From contig NZ_JAEVLS010000002.1 in the NCBI RefSeq assembly GCF_016801985.1, forward strand, positions 558,001 to 622,000: DNA of 64,000 nt, in the 5' to 3' direction. Numbering within the stretch: the first letter of the stretch is position 1; each line of letters opens with the position of its first letter. This DNA is from Steroidobacter gossypii (GTDB taxonomy: Bacteria > Pseudomonadota > Gammaproteobacteria > Steroidobacterales > Steroidobacteraceae). The notes below the pieces were generated by a model that ran no database searches, was not told the origin of the DNA, and worked only from the letters and a program-made list of their open reading frames with translations. Of the stretch, positions 42,383 to 50,507 are shown piece after piece. The position numbers and the translations under genes were made by a program.

Positions 42383-43297
42383 ATGGGAAAGGACATCGAA
42401 CTAGCCATCCTGTTTGCCGATGTGGTCGGCAGCACGCGAATTTACGAAGTCATGGGCGACTTGCGCGCCCGGGACATGATCCTGACCTGCGTGGAAATCA
42501 TGCGGGCCGCCACCGAGCACAACCACGGCACGGTCATCAAGACCATCGGCGACGAGATCATGGCGACGTTCCCGACGGCGAACGACGCGATCAATGCCGG
42601 CAGCCGCATGCAGCACGACATTCGCATCCATGCCGAGCTCAAGGTCGAGGGCCAGCCCATCGCGATTCGCATCGGCGGTCACTTCGGGCCAGTGGTGCTC
42701 GAGAATCGCGATATCTTCGGCGCGGCGGTCCACACCGCGAACCGCATGACCAGTCAGGCCAAGGCCGGGCAGATCATGATCACCAGCGCCATGGTCGAGC
42801 GGCTCGCGCCGGAGTGGCAGTCGGCGGTTCGGCAGATCGACGTGGCCACGCTCAAGGGCAAGACCAGCGAAGACGAATTGTTCGAGGTGCTGTGGCAGAA
42901 GGAAGACGCCACCAGCATGTTGCCCGCGATCGCACTCGGCGCCGCGGCGGCCAGTCGCGACAAGCAGCGCTCGCGGCGTTTGCGTTTGCGCTTCCAGGGG
43001 CAGGAGATCGTGGTCGACGAGAGTCGCGCCAACATCGCCATCGGTCGCGCTGAAGAAAACGACATCGTGGTGAAGGGCAACCTGATCTCGCGCCTGCACG
43101 CCAAGATCGAACTGGTCCGCAACAAGTTTCAACTGGTGGACCAGAGCACCAACGGCACGTTCGTTACCACGCGCGAGGGCGAAGAGGCCTTCGTTCGTCG
43201 CGACACGATGCAGTTGAAGGGGGAGGGGCTGATCGGCTTCGGTCGCGTCCCGGAGAATAATTCGTCGCTGACCGTGCGTTACGTCTGCGAAGAGTAG
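42383..43297 (+). CDS. Class III adenylate/guanylate cyclase with FHA domain, 304 aa
   Basis: The N-terminal class III cyclase (about 1-175) has IELAILFADVVGSTRIYEVM (first metal Asp), IKTIGDEIMATFPTA (second metal Asp region) and IFGAAVHTANRMTSQAKAGQ. The C-terminal FHA domain (about 205-300) has IAIGRAEENDIVV, LISRLHAKIE and DQSTNGTFV, which bind phospho-threonine. There is no membrane segment, so it is cytosolic and probably recruited or controlled by Ser/Thr-kinase substrates. It would make cAMP or cGMP. ATG 42383 is where conservation starts; AGAGG is unusually close (2 bases), so translation may be weak. Divergent from the M28 peptidase. Confidence 0.9.
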   Translation: MGKDIELAILFADVVGSTRIYEVMGDLRARDMILTCVEIMRAATEHNHGTVIKTIGDEIMATFPTANDAINAGSRMQHDIRIHAELKVEGQPIAIRIGGHFGPVVLENRDIFGAAVHTANRMTSQAKAGQIMITSAMVERLAPEWQSAVRQIDVATLKGKTSEDELFEVLWQKEDATSMLPAIALGAAAASRDKQRSRRLRLRFQGQEIVVDESRANIAIGRAEENDIVVKGNLISRLHAKIELVRNKFQLVDQSTNGTFVTTREGEEAFVRRDTMQLKGEGLIGFGRVPENNSSLTVRYVCEE

Positions 43298-43323
43298 AGT
43301 AGCGCCCTCGACGCCGCGGCCTG

Positions 43324-43342
43324 GGCGGGCATTCAGCCCGCC
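43324..43342 (+). terminator. Weak hairpin after the cyclase gene
   Basis: GGCGGGC / GCCCGCC stem with ATTCA loop, 27 bases after the cyclase stop and without a T-tract. A possible Rho-assisted end. Confidence 0.4.
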
Positions 43343-43538
43343 GTCATCAAATTGCAATAAAAGATTCGCGGCCCCGCGCATGCGCGGCAGTGCCTTAAGT
43401 TCGCATACTGTTAAACGGCTAACGGCAACAAAAAGATCACGAGATACAAAACCGCAATCCAACTGTCGCTGAACTGAAATATTCCCCCGACACACTGCGC
43501 GCACTTTCTTTCAAAGTGTCGTCGTCGGGAGCGACTAG

Positions 43539-45116
43539 ATGAGAACCTACAAGTGGATTATTGCGAGCGCCGTGGCGGTGGCTCTCGCGGGCTGTGGCTC
43601 GGATGAGATTTCATCGGCGGGCAGCAGCGGCAACATTACGATCAACAATCCTCCGGCGCAGAATCCCGATCCGGGGCCCAATCCCGATCCGGATCCGGGC
43701 AGCGGTGGCGTGCAGCCGGCGGCGGGTTGCCCGACGATCGCCAACCCCATTCCACTCACGAATTCCGGGACCATCGAAGGCCCGACCGGCACCTACCGAG
43801 TCTGTGACTTGCCGGCCCGTTTCACTGCGAGCTCGACGCTCCCTCGTGTTCCTGGCCTGCTGTATGCGCTTCACGATCGCGTCGACGTTGGCACCGACCT
43901 CGGTCCGACACCGACCGCTGGCGAAGCTTCGGTCACGCTGACGATCGAGCCGGGCGTGGTACTTTTCGGCAAAGCCGGTACGTCCTGGCTCGCCGTGAAT
44001 CGCGGCAACAGGATTCAAGCGGTCGGCACCGCAGAGCAGCCGATCGTATTCACCAGCCGTGACAACGTCCTCGGCCTCGCGACCGACGACTCACAAGGTC
44101 AGTGGGGCGGCGTCGTGTTGATGGGCCGCGCACCGATCACCGATTGCCGCACCGGCACGCCGGGCGCTGTCGATTGCGATCGACAGACCGAAGGATCCGC
44201 CGCGCTCGCGTTGTACGGTGGCGCGACTCCGACGGACAGCAGCGGCAGGATGAGCTATGTGCAGATCCGCTATTCCGGATATGTGCTCGGCGCGAACTCC
44301 GAGTTGCAAGCGCTGACGCTCGAAGGCGTGGGCAGCGGCACGATCATCGATCACATCCAGATGCACAACAGCTCCGACGACGGCTTCGAGAACTTCGGCG
44401 GCCGCGTGCACATGCGTCACATCGTGGTGACGGGCGCGGATGACGACAGCATCGATCTGGACACGGGCTACAAGGGCACCATCCAGTACTTGATCGCGGT
44501 TCAGAAGACCTCGGGCGCGGCTGACTCGATCATCGAGCTCGATTCGACCAACGCGAACGAGAGCCAGACGCCGCGTACTCACATGAAGGTCGCGAACTTC
44601 ACTTTCGTCCATCGCAATCCGGGCACGGCAAATACGGCTGCCATGCTGTTCCGTGGCGGCGCGGACGTGACCATGGTGAACGGCGTACTGACCAGCCCGA
44701 TGGCGTGCCTGCGCTTGAACGGCGCGAATATTCTGGCGACCGACCCGGCTATCGATAAGGTCGGCCCGCCGGTGTTTCATTCCGTCGTGATGTCGTGCGG
44801 CACCACCCCGACCGTCGACGGTAGCGGTGTGACAGCGCAGCAGGCGTTGGATCTGTTCGCTGCCGGCACCAACAACAACACCACGTTCTCGCCGACGTTG
44901 ACCGGCACGTTCATCAACGGTGCGAACGAGACGGCCGCGGTGGCGGTCAATCCGCAGACGATCGATCCGGAGTTCGACGCGCTCACCACGCCGTACATCG
45001 GTGCGGTCCGCGATGCCAACGACACCTGGTATGCGGGTTGGACTTGCAACTCGGCAACGGCCAGCTTCGGTAGCGCCAGCACGGCGTGCACCACGCTGCC
45101 CTCGCTCGCTCAGTAA
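43539..45116 (+). CDS. Parallel beta-helix lipoprotein, 525 aa
   Basis: Lipoprotein signal (WIIASAVAVALAGC, lipobox LAGC) followed by a Pro/Asp/Gly-rich linker (NPDPGPNPDPDPGSGG) and a right-handed beta-helix-like body (LTIEPGVVLFGKAG, QWGGVVLMGRAPIT, GTIIDHIQMHNSSDDGFENF, HIVVTGADDDSIDLDTGYKG). Paired Cys residues are probably disulfides. It is 89 bases before a TonB receptor and probably cotranscribed; this lipoprotein-receptor pairing is common in Caulobacter- and Xanthomonas-like bacteria. It is likely surface-exposed and binds a polymer or captures substrate for the receptor. No catalytic site was identified. Confidence 0.85.
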   Translation: MRTYKWIIASAVAVALAGCGSDEISSAGSSGNITINNPPAQNPDPGPNPDPDPGSGGVQPAAGCPTIANPIPLTNSGTIEGPTGTYRVCDLPARFTASSTLPRVPGLLYALHDRVDVGTDLGPTPTAGEASVTLTIEPGVVLFGKAGTSWLAVNRGNRIQAVGTAEQPIVFTSRDNVLGLATDDSQGQWGGVVLMGRAPITDCRTGTPGAVDCDRQTEGSAALALYGGATPTDSSGRMSYVQIRYSGYVLGANSELQALTLEGVGSGTIIDHIQMHNSSDDGFENFGGRVHMRHIVVTGADDDSIDLDTGYKGTIQYLIAVQKTSGAADSIIELDSTNANESQTPRTHMKVANFTFVHRNPGTANTAAMLFRGGADVTMVNGVLTSPMACLRLNGANILATDPAIDKVGPPVFHSVVMSCGTTPTVDGSGVTAQQALDLFAAGTNNNTTFSPTLTGTFINGANETAAVAVNPQTIDPEFDALTTPYIGAVRDANDTWYAGWTCNSATASFGSASTACTTLPSLAQ

Positions 45117-45205
45117 TGTAGCCAACGGTGTGCGGCGGGTTGCGATGACGAGTCGCGACCCGCCGCATTCAAGTTTTATAACTCTGAAAGCAGTCAGGTA
45201 CTTAT

Positions 45206-47887
45206 ATGGCCAACCCGCGCACGTGGAGCATGTTGCTCGCCGCAACCGCGTTTTCCACTCAGGCCCTTGCTCAGGCGCCGGTCGAAGTCGATGGTTCTCA
45301 GCAGGCGGACGCGGCCGATGTGTCCGCGACGTCGGCGGCTTCCGAGCCCGTCGCACAGCAATCTGTCGATGTCGCCATGCCTGGCGGCATTCCTACCGTG
45401 ACCGTAGTCGGTCGCCGCGAACGTGAAGTGCAGCGGGAAACGACTCAGGTCATCACCGTGCTTTCGAGCGAAGACATCGCTCGCACCGGTGAAGGCAACA
45501 TCGCCGGCGCGCTCGGACGCGTCACCGGCTTGAGCGTGGTGGGCAGCGGCTTCGTGTACGTTCGCGGTCTCGGCGATCGTTACTCGCTCGCCCTGCTGAA
45601 CGGCTCGCCGCTACCCAGCCCCGAGCCCATGCGCCGTGCCGTACCGCTCGATTTGTTTCCCACCGATGTGATCGCATCCTCGCTGGTGCAGAAGACGTAC
45701 TCGCCGAACTTCCCTGGCGAGTTCGGTGGCGGCGTGATCAACCTGACGACGCTGGCGATCCCGACCCAGCCGTTTCTCGATGTGAATGTCGGTGTGAGCG
45801 GCGACACTGAAACGACTGGCCAGCTTGGCTACGACTACTACGGCAATAAATATGACTGGACGGGTTACGGCAATCGCGACACGCCAGCCGCGCTCCAGGC
45901 CTTCTTCAACAGCGGTCAACGCATCAGCCAGGGCGGGGTGGATACCGGCGAGATCGCCGGCCAGCTCGTCGGCCGCAACAACGGCCTGGTGCAGAAGATG
46001 GATGACACTGCGCCAAACTTCTCCGGAAACATCACTGCCGGCAACACATGGCAGCTGAGCGATTCGGAGCTTGGCCTGGTCGCCACGGCCGGCTTCAGCA
46101 ACGGCTGGCGCACCCGCGATAACACGCAGCAGACGCCCGCCAGCGCCGACTTGTCTGTCATCGATAGGGATTTCCGGCAGGTCGCAACCGAGAATCGCGC
46201 CGTGGCCAATGCCATGATCGGCGTCGGCTACGAGTTCGGCGAAGGCAATACGCTGCGCTGGACCAACCTGTACATCCACGACACGCTGAAGCGCACCAGT
46301 CTCGCGGAAGGCAGGCAAAACAACTCCCGGCCGGGCGCCGACTTCAGCGATCAAAGCACCGCGCTGTACGAGCGCGAACTGCTGAGCACGCAGTTGACCG
46401 GCGGGTTCGGCTTTGGCGTGGTAAGGCTCAGCCCACGCGCTTCCTATTCCACTTCGAAGCGGGAAGCGCCCTACGAACTGGGCATCGGTTACGTGCGCAC
46501 CAACCAGGCGACCAGCCCGTACGGCGAATACTTCATCAACCGTTTGGACAACGGCAACACCGGTTATGCCGACATCGCCTTCTCGGATCTGGATGAGGAT
46601 CTGTGGTCGGCCGGCGTGGATCTTACCGCGCAAGTTCTGCCTCGCCTGACGGTTTCGGGCGGCGTGGACATCACCGACACGCAGCGCGACTCCACGCGAC
46701 GCGAGTTTCAGATCGTCGCTCCGTCGACTTTGCCCAACTACATTGCGATGCTTCGACCGGATCTGCTGCTGAGCCGGACCATTATCGATGAGTACGATAT
46801 CGGACTGATCGAGACCACCGAGACCGACCCGGCGTTCACCGCCAGTTTGCGCACCGAGGCGGCGTATGCGCAGTTGCAGGCGGAACTGATGGACGGGCTG
46901 GAGCTCAGTGCCGGCGCCCGCTACGAAAAAGGCGAGCAGGATGTGCGACCGCTGCAGGTGTTCACGACCGCCATCAACTCCGGCGCCGCCACCAGCATCG
47001 AGAACGACTATGTGCTGCCGGCCGCAACCCTGACCTACAAGTTCAACGATGACATGCAGCTGCGTTTCAACGCGTCGAAGACCATCGCGCGCCCGCAGTT
47101 CCGCGAGCTCATGTTCCAGTTGTACTTCGATCCCGAATACAACCGCTACTATCGCGGCAATCCGCTGCTGACGGACAGCGAGTTCTTCAATGGCGAGGTG
47201 CGCTACGAGTGGTACTTCGCTCCGGAGCAGCGTTTCTCGGTCGCCGGGTTCTACAAGACCATCGACGATCCTATCGAGGCGTTCACCGGCTTCACCGACA
47301 ACACTCCGGAAACCAGCTTTGCCAATGCGCCCGAGGCTGAGCTGTACGGTGTGGAGTTCGAGGTGCAAAAGTATTTCCCGCTGGGTGACCTGTTCGCAAA
47401 CGAGTTCCTCGGCTCGCGCCGCGCGGTTGTGATCGGCAACTACACTTTCACGGATTCCAAGATCAACGTGGAAGATGGAGACACGGTGCGTGTGTTCGGC
47501 GCGCTGGCGCAGCCGGCGAGCAATGTGTTCAGGGACGGCAGTCAGCTGACGGGTCAGTCGGACCATCTCGTCAATCTGCAGTTTGGGCTGGAGAGCCCGA
47601 GCCGCCTGTCGCAGCAGACCATCTTGCTGTCGTATGCGAGCGATCGCGTGACGAGCCGCGGCGCCACAGGCTTGCCGGACATCTACGAATCGCCCGGCCT
47701 GCGTGTGGATTTCGTGGCGCGCGAGGCGTTCACGCTGTTCGACACGGCCCTGGAAGGCAAGCTGGAGATTCGCAACATCTTCGGCCGCGACTACAAGGAG
47801 TTCCAGGAGCGGGGCCCGAACACGGTGTTCTACAACCGTTACGACGTCGGCACGACGTTCTCGGCGTCGCTGACGATGAGCTTCTGA
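45206..47887 (+). CDS. TonB-dependent receptor, 893 aa
   Basis: Signal peptide (residues 1-22, ending QALAQ), a low-complexity segment (23-60), TonB-box-like TVTVVGRRER, and a plug domain (SSEDIARTGEGNIAGALGRV, VRGLGDRYSLALLNGSPLPS, FGGGVINLTT). A large barrel follows, with a terminal Phe (FSASLTMSF). The plug type (VYVRGLGDRYS..LNGxPLPSPEP) is that of big receptors linked to beta-helix lipoproteins. Function: energy-driven uptake of a large ligand together with the lipoprotein upstream; the ligand is unknown. A strong terminator follows at 47920-47948. Confidence 0.94.
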   Translation: MANPRTWSMLLAATAFSTQALAQAPVEVDGSQQADAADVSATSAASEPVAQQSVDVAMPGGIPTVTVVGRREREVQRETTQVITVLSSEDIARTGEGNIAGALGRVTGLSVVGSGFVYVRGLGDRYSLALLNGSPLPSPEPMRRAVPLDLFPTDVIASSLVQKTYSPNFPGEFGGGVINLTTLAIPTQPFLDVNVGVSGDTETTGQLGYDYYGNKYDWTGYGNRDTPAALQAFFNSGQRISQGGVDTGEIAGQLVGRNNGLVQKMDDTAPNFSGNITAGNTWQLSDSELGLVATAGFSNGWRTRDNTQQTPASADLSVIDRDFRQVATENRAVANAMIGVGYEFGEGNTLRWTNLYIHDTLKRTSLAEGRQNNSRPGADFSDQSTALYERELLSTQLTGGFGFGVVRLSPRASYSTSKREAPYELGIGYVRTNQATSPYGEYFINRLDNGNTGYADIAFSDLDEDLWSAGVDLTAQVLPRLTVSGGVDITDTQRDSTRREFQIVAPSTLPNYIAMLRPDLLLSRTIIDEYDIGLIETTETDPAFTASLRTEAAYAQLQAELMDGLELSAGARYEKGEQDVRPLQVFTTAINSGAATSIENDYVLPAATLTYKFNDDMQLRFNASKTIARPQFRELMFQLYFDPEYNRYYRGNPLLTDSEFFNGEVRYEWYFAPEQRFSVAGFYKTIDDPIEAFTGFTDNTPETSFANAPEAELYGVEFEVQKYFPLGDLFANEFLGSRRAVVIGNYTFTDSKINVEDGDTVRVFGALAQPASNVFRDGSQLTGQSDHLVNLQFGLESPSRLSQQTILLSYASDRVTSRGATGLPDIYESPGLRVDFVAREAFTLFDTALEGKLEIRNIFGRDYKEFQERGPNTVFYNRYDVGTTFSASLTMSF

Positions 47888-47919
47888 CGTCCTAGCCTGG
47901 GCGTAACGTTCGATACAGA

Positions 47920-47953
47920 CGGGCGGTGGATTCTTCATCCACCGCCCGGTTTG
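47920..47953 (+). terminator. Terminator of the lipoprotein-receptor operon
   Basis: 12-bp perfect stem (CGGGCGGTGGAT / ATCCACCGCCCG) with a TCTTC loop, followed by GTTTGTT, 33 bases after the TonB receptor stop. Confidence 0.8.
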
Positions 47954-48053
47954 TTCAAGGGCCTGCGCTCTCGTTCAGTTCGCGCGCAGTTTTCTTATGA
48001 ACATAACGATGCGTGCGAACCTGCCTCCGGGTTGCGCTGGCAGCGGCTGCAAG

Positions 48054-48086
48054 AAAAAGGCGGCGACCCCTTTCGGTGTCGCCGCC
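48054..48086 (-). terminator. Intrinsic terminator of pckG
   Basis: GGCGGCGAC / GTCGCCGCC stem with a 10-base loop; on the minus strand it is followed by TTTTT, 22 bases after the pckG stop. Confidence 0.85.
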
Positions 48087-48107
48087 CCTATCTCATCCGA
48101 AGCGGAG

Positions 48108-49871
48108 CTAGGCCGCGTTTGCCGCTTCCAATCGCTTCGCCACGCCTTTCAGCTCTTCACGTAACTGGCTCGGCACGCGGCTGCCGTACTCATCGAGATA
48201 TTTGCTGATGGCGTCGACTTCCTGGCGCCAGGCGCCGGCGTCGATGGACAGCAGGGTCTCGAGGGTGGAGGGATCCATGTCGAGGCCGGAGATGTCGAGG
48301 TCCTGTTTGCGGGGCAGGAGGCCGATCGGGGTTTCGATGGCGGGCACCTTGCCTTCGCAGCGATCGGTGATCCAACGCAGCACGCGAAGGTTTTCGCCGA
48401 AGCCGGGCCACATGAAGCGACCATTGCGGTCCTGACGGAACCAGTTCACGTGGAAGATCTTCGGGAGCTTGCTCGCGTTGGCGCCGCTGCCGAGCTTGAG
48501 CCAGTGGCTCCAGTAGTCCGCGAAGTTGTAACCGGCGAACGGCTTCATGGCCATCGAGTCACGACGCACGACACCCATCTGGCCGACGGCAGCGGCGGTG
48601 GTCTCCGAAGCCATGCCCGCGCCGACCAGCACTCCGTGCGCCCAGTCGCGCGCTTCATAGACGAGCGGGGCGACTTCGCGACGACGGCCGCCGAACAGAA
48701 TCGCGGAAATCGGCACGCCTTCCGGCGCATCGGCGAGCGTGGAATAAATCGGGTTCTGTTTCGCGGATACAGTGAAACGTGAATTCGGATGCGCCGCCGG
48801 ACCATTGCCCGGCGTGTAGGGCTTGCCCTGCCAATCGAGCACGGGCGTGCCGTTCTCCAGACCCTCCCACCACGGCTGGTTGTCCGCCGTCAGCGCGACA
48901 TTGGTGAAGATCGTGTCGCGCTGGATCATGTCGTAGGCATTGCAGTTGGTCTTGCGGTTCGTGCCCGGCACGACACCGAAGTAACCCGATTCGGGATTGA
49001 TGGCGCGCAGCTGACCTTGTTCGTCGACATGCAGCCAGCTGATGTCGTCGCCCAGGGTCCAGATCTTCCAGCCCGGCATGGAAGCGGGCGGCACCAGCAT
49101 CGCGAGATTGGTCTTGCCGCACGCCGACGGGAAGGCGGCGGCGACGTAATGAGTCCGGCCTTCGGGGCTCTGCAGGCCCATGAGCAGCATGTGCTCGGCG
49201 AGCCAGCCTTCTTCGCGCGCCTGCCAGCTGGCGATGCGCAGCGCATGGCACTTCTTGCCGAGCAGGGCGTTGCCGCCGTAGCCCGAGCCCACGCTCTTGA
49301 TGGTGAGCTCTTCGGGGAAGTGCATGATGAAGCGGCGATCGGGATCCAGGTCGCCGATGGAGTGCAGGCCCTTCACGTATTTATCTTCGCGCTCGATGCG
49401 CGTCAGGGCAGCGTCGCCCATGCGGGTCATCAAGCGCATGTTCACTACGACATAGGGGCTGTCGGTGATCTCGACGCCGCAGCGGGCGAACGGGGAGTCG
49501 ATCGGGCCCATGCAGTACGGGATCACATACATGGTCCGGCCGCGCATCGCGCCGGCGAACAGGCCATCGATCTTCCGGTGCGCCTCGGTGGGATCCATCC
49601 AGTGGTTGTTCGGACCCGCGTCTTCCTTGTTGCGCGTGCAGACGAAGGTCAGATGCTCCACGCGCGCCACGTCGGAAGGGTGCGAGCGGTGGAGGTAGCA
49701 ATTGGGATGGGTGTCCTGGTTGAGCTTGATAAGATCGCCGCTCTTGAGCATCGCTTCGATGAGTGCGGTGTTCTCGGCATCCGACCCGTTGCACCAGTGA
49801 ATCGATGCAGGCTGGGTCAGGCGGGCGACATCGTCCACCCAGCGTTTGAGCGATGCATTAGACGTGGTCAT
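48108..49871 (-). CDS. pckG: Phosphoenolpyruvate carboxykinase (GTP), 587 aa
   Basis: Converts oxaloacetate and GTP to phosphoenolpyruvate for gluconeogenesis. GTP-type features: HWCNGSDAEN near the N-terminus, VIPYCMGPIDSPFARCGVEI, HYVAAAFPSACGKTNLAM (kinase-1 loop with the reactive Cys), WTLGDDISWLHVDEQG (metal Asp), FGGRRREVAPLVYEARDW and FMWPGFGENLRVLRWI. Full length for the family and cytoplasmic. ATG 49871 follows a GAGGTTGCC-type weak ribosome binding site. A terminator follows. Its presence fits growth on organic acids, amino acids or pentoses. Confidence 0.97.
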   Translation of the reverse strand: MTTSNASLKRWVDDVARLTQPASIHWCNGSDAENTALIEAMLKSGDLIKLNQDTHPNCYLHRSHPSDVARVEHLTFVCTRNKEDAGPNNHWMDPTEAHRKIDGLFAGAMRGRTMYVIPYCMGPIDSPFARCGVEITDSPYVVVNMRLMTRMGDAALTRIEREDKYVKGLHSIGDLDPDRRFIMHFPEELTIKSVGSGYGGNALLGKKCHALRIASWQAREEGWLAEHMLLMGLQSPEGRTHYVAAAFPSACGKTNLAMLVPPASMPGWKIWTLGDDISWLHVDEQGQLRAINPESGYFGVVPGTNRKTNCNAYDMIQRDTIFTNVALTADNQPWWEGLENGTPVLDWQGKPYTPGNGPAAHPNSRFTVSAKQNPIYSTLADAPEGVPISAILFGGRRREVAPLVYEARDWAHGVLVGAGMASETTAAAVGQMGVVRRDSMAMKPFAGYNFADYWSHWLKLGSGANASKLPKIFHVNWFRQDRNGRFMWPGFGENLRVLRWITDRCEGKVPAIETPIGLLPRKQDLDISGLDMDPSTLETLLSIDAGAWRQEVDAISKYLDEYGSRVPSQLREELKGVAKRLEAANAA

Positions 49872-50036
49872 TACAGCGGCAACCTCACGGTTTCATGAAA
49901 ACTCATAGATGTATTAGTGGTAGTGATTATACCCAGCACTTTCCGCGCTGCATGGACTGTCGCTTTTATTGACATCACCGGTCTGCATAGCCTGACAACA
50001 TCTTGCGACAGAGATGCCAGAGTGTTGCGTAACTGA

Positions 50037-50507
50037 ATGAAAGTCCTAGTTTTAGCCGCTTGTCTGATGACAACGTTCGCCACGGTGCTTGGGGCCACCG
50101 AGGCGGTCGAGTTGCGCACTCAGCTGGTCGCGGAGGTTCGCGAGACGGGCGGCACGCCGGAGCGTCCGACCTTTCGCATGGTCCCAGCGACCCGGCTGGC
50201 GCAGGGCCAGGTGGTCTACTACACGGTTCGAATTACCAACCCAACGCCGGTATTCGCCAATAAGGTCCAGGTGAGTCAGCTGATTCCTGCCAATACGACT
50301 TACGTGGTGGGTTCGGCCGGCGGACCGGGCGCGGACGTGGAGTTCTCGATCGACGGCGGTCAGAGCTTCGCGCGCGCCGAGGACCTGAAGCTTCCCGACG
50401 GCACGCGCGCTCCGCCGGAGCGCTATACCCACATTCGCTGGCAGCTGCGCAATCCGTTAGCTCCAGGAGCCACCGCGCTCGTGCGATTTCGCGCTACCTT
50501 CCACTGA
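50037..50507 (+). CDS. Exported DUF11-type protein, 156 aa
   Basis: Signal peptide (MKVLVLAACLMTTFATVLGA) followed by a single Ig-like DUF11 domain: VVYYTVRITNPTPVFANKVQ, then LIPANTTYVVGSAGGPGA and FSIDGGQSFARAEDL, with HIRWQLRNPLAPGATALVRF at the end. Such domains are structural, found in envelope proteins. The role is unknown. Its TGA shares a base with the ATG of the helicase gene (TGATG), so the two are coupled, although the products act in different compartments. Confidence 0.8.
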   Translation: MKVLVLAACLMTTFATVLGATEAVELRTQLVAEVRETGGTPERPTFRMVPATRLAQGQVVYYTVRITNPTPVFANKVQVSQLIPANTTYVVGSAGGPGADVEFSIDGGQSFARAEDLKLPDGTRAPPERYTHIRWQLRNPLAPGATALVRFRATFH

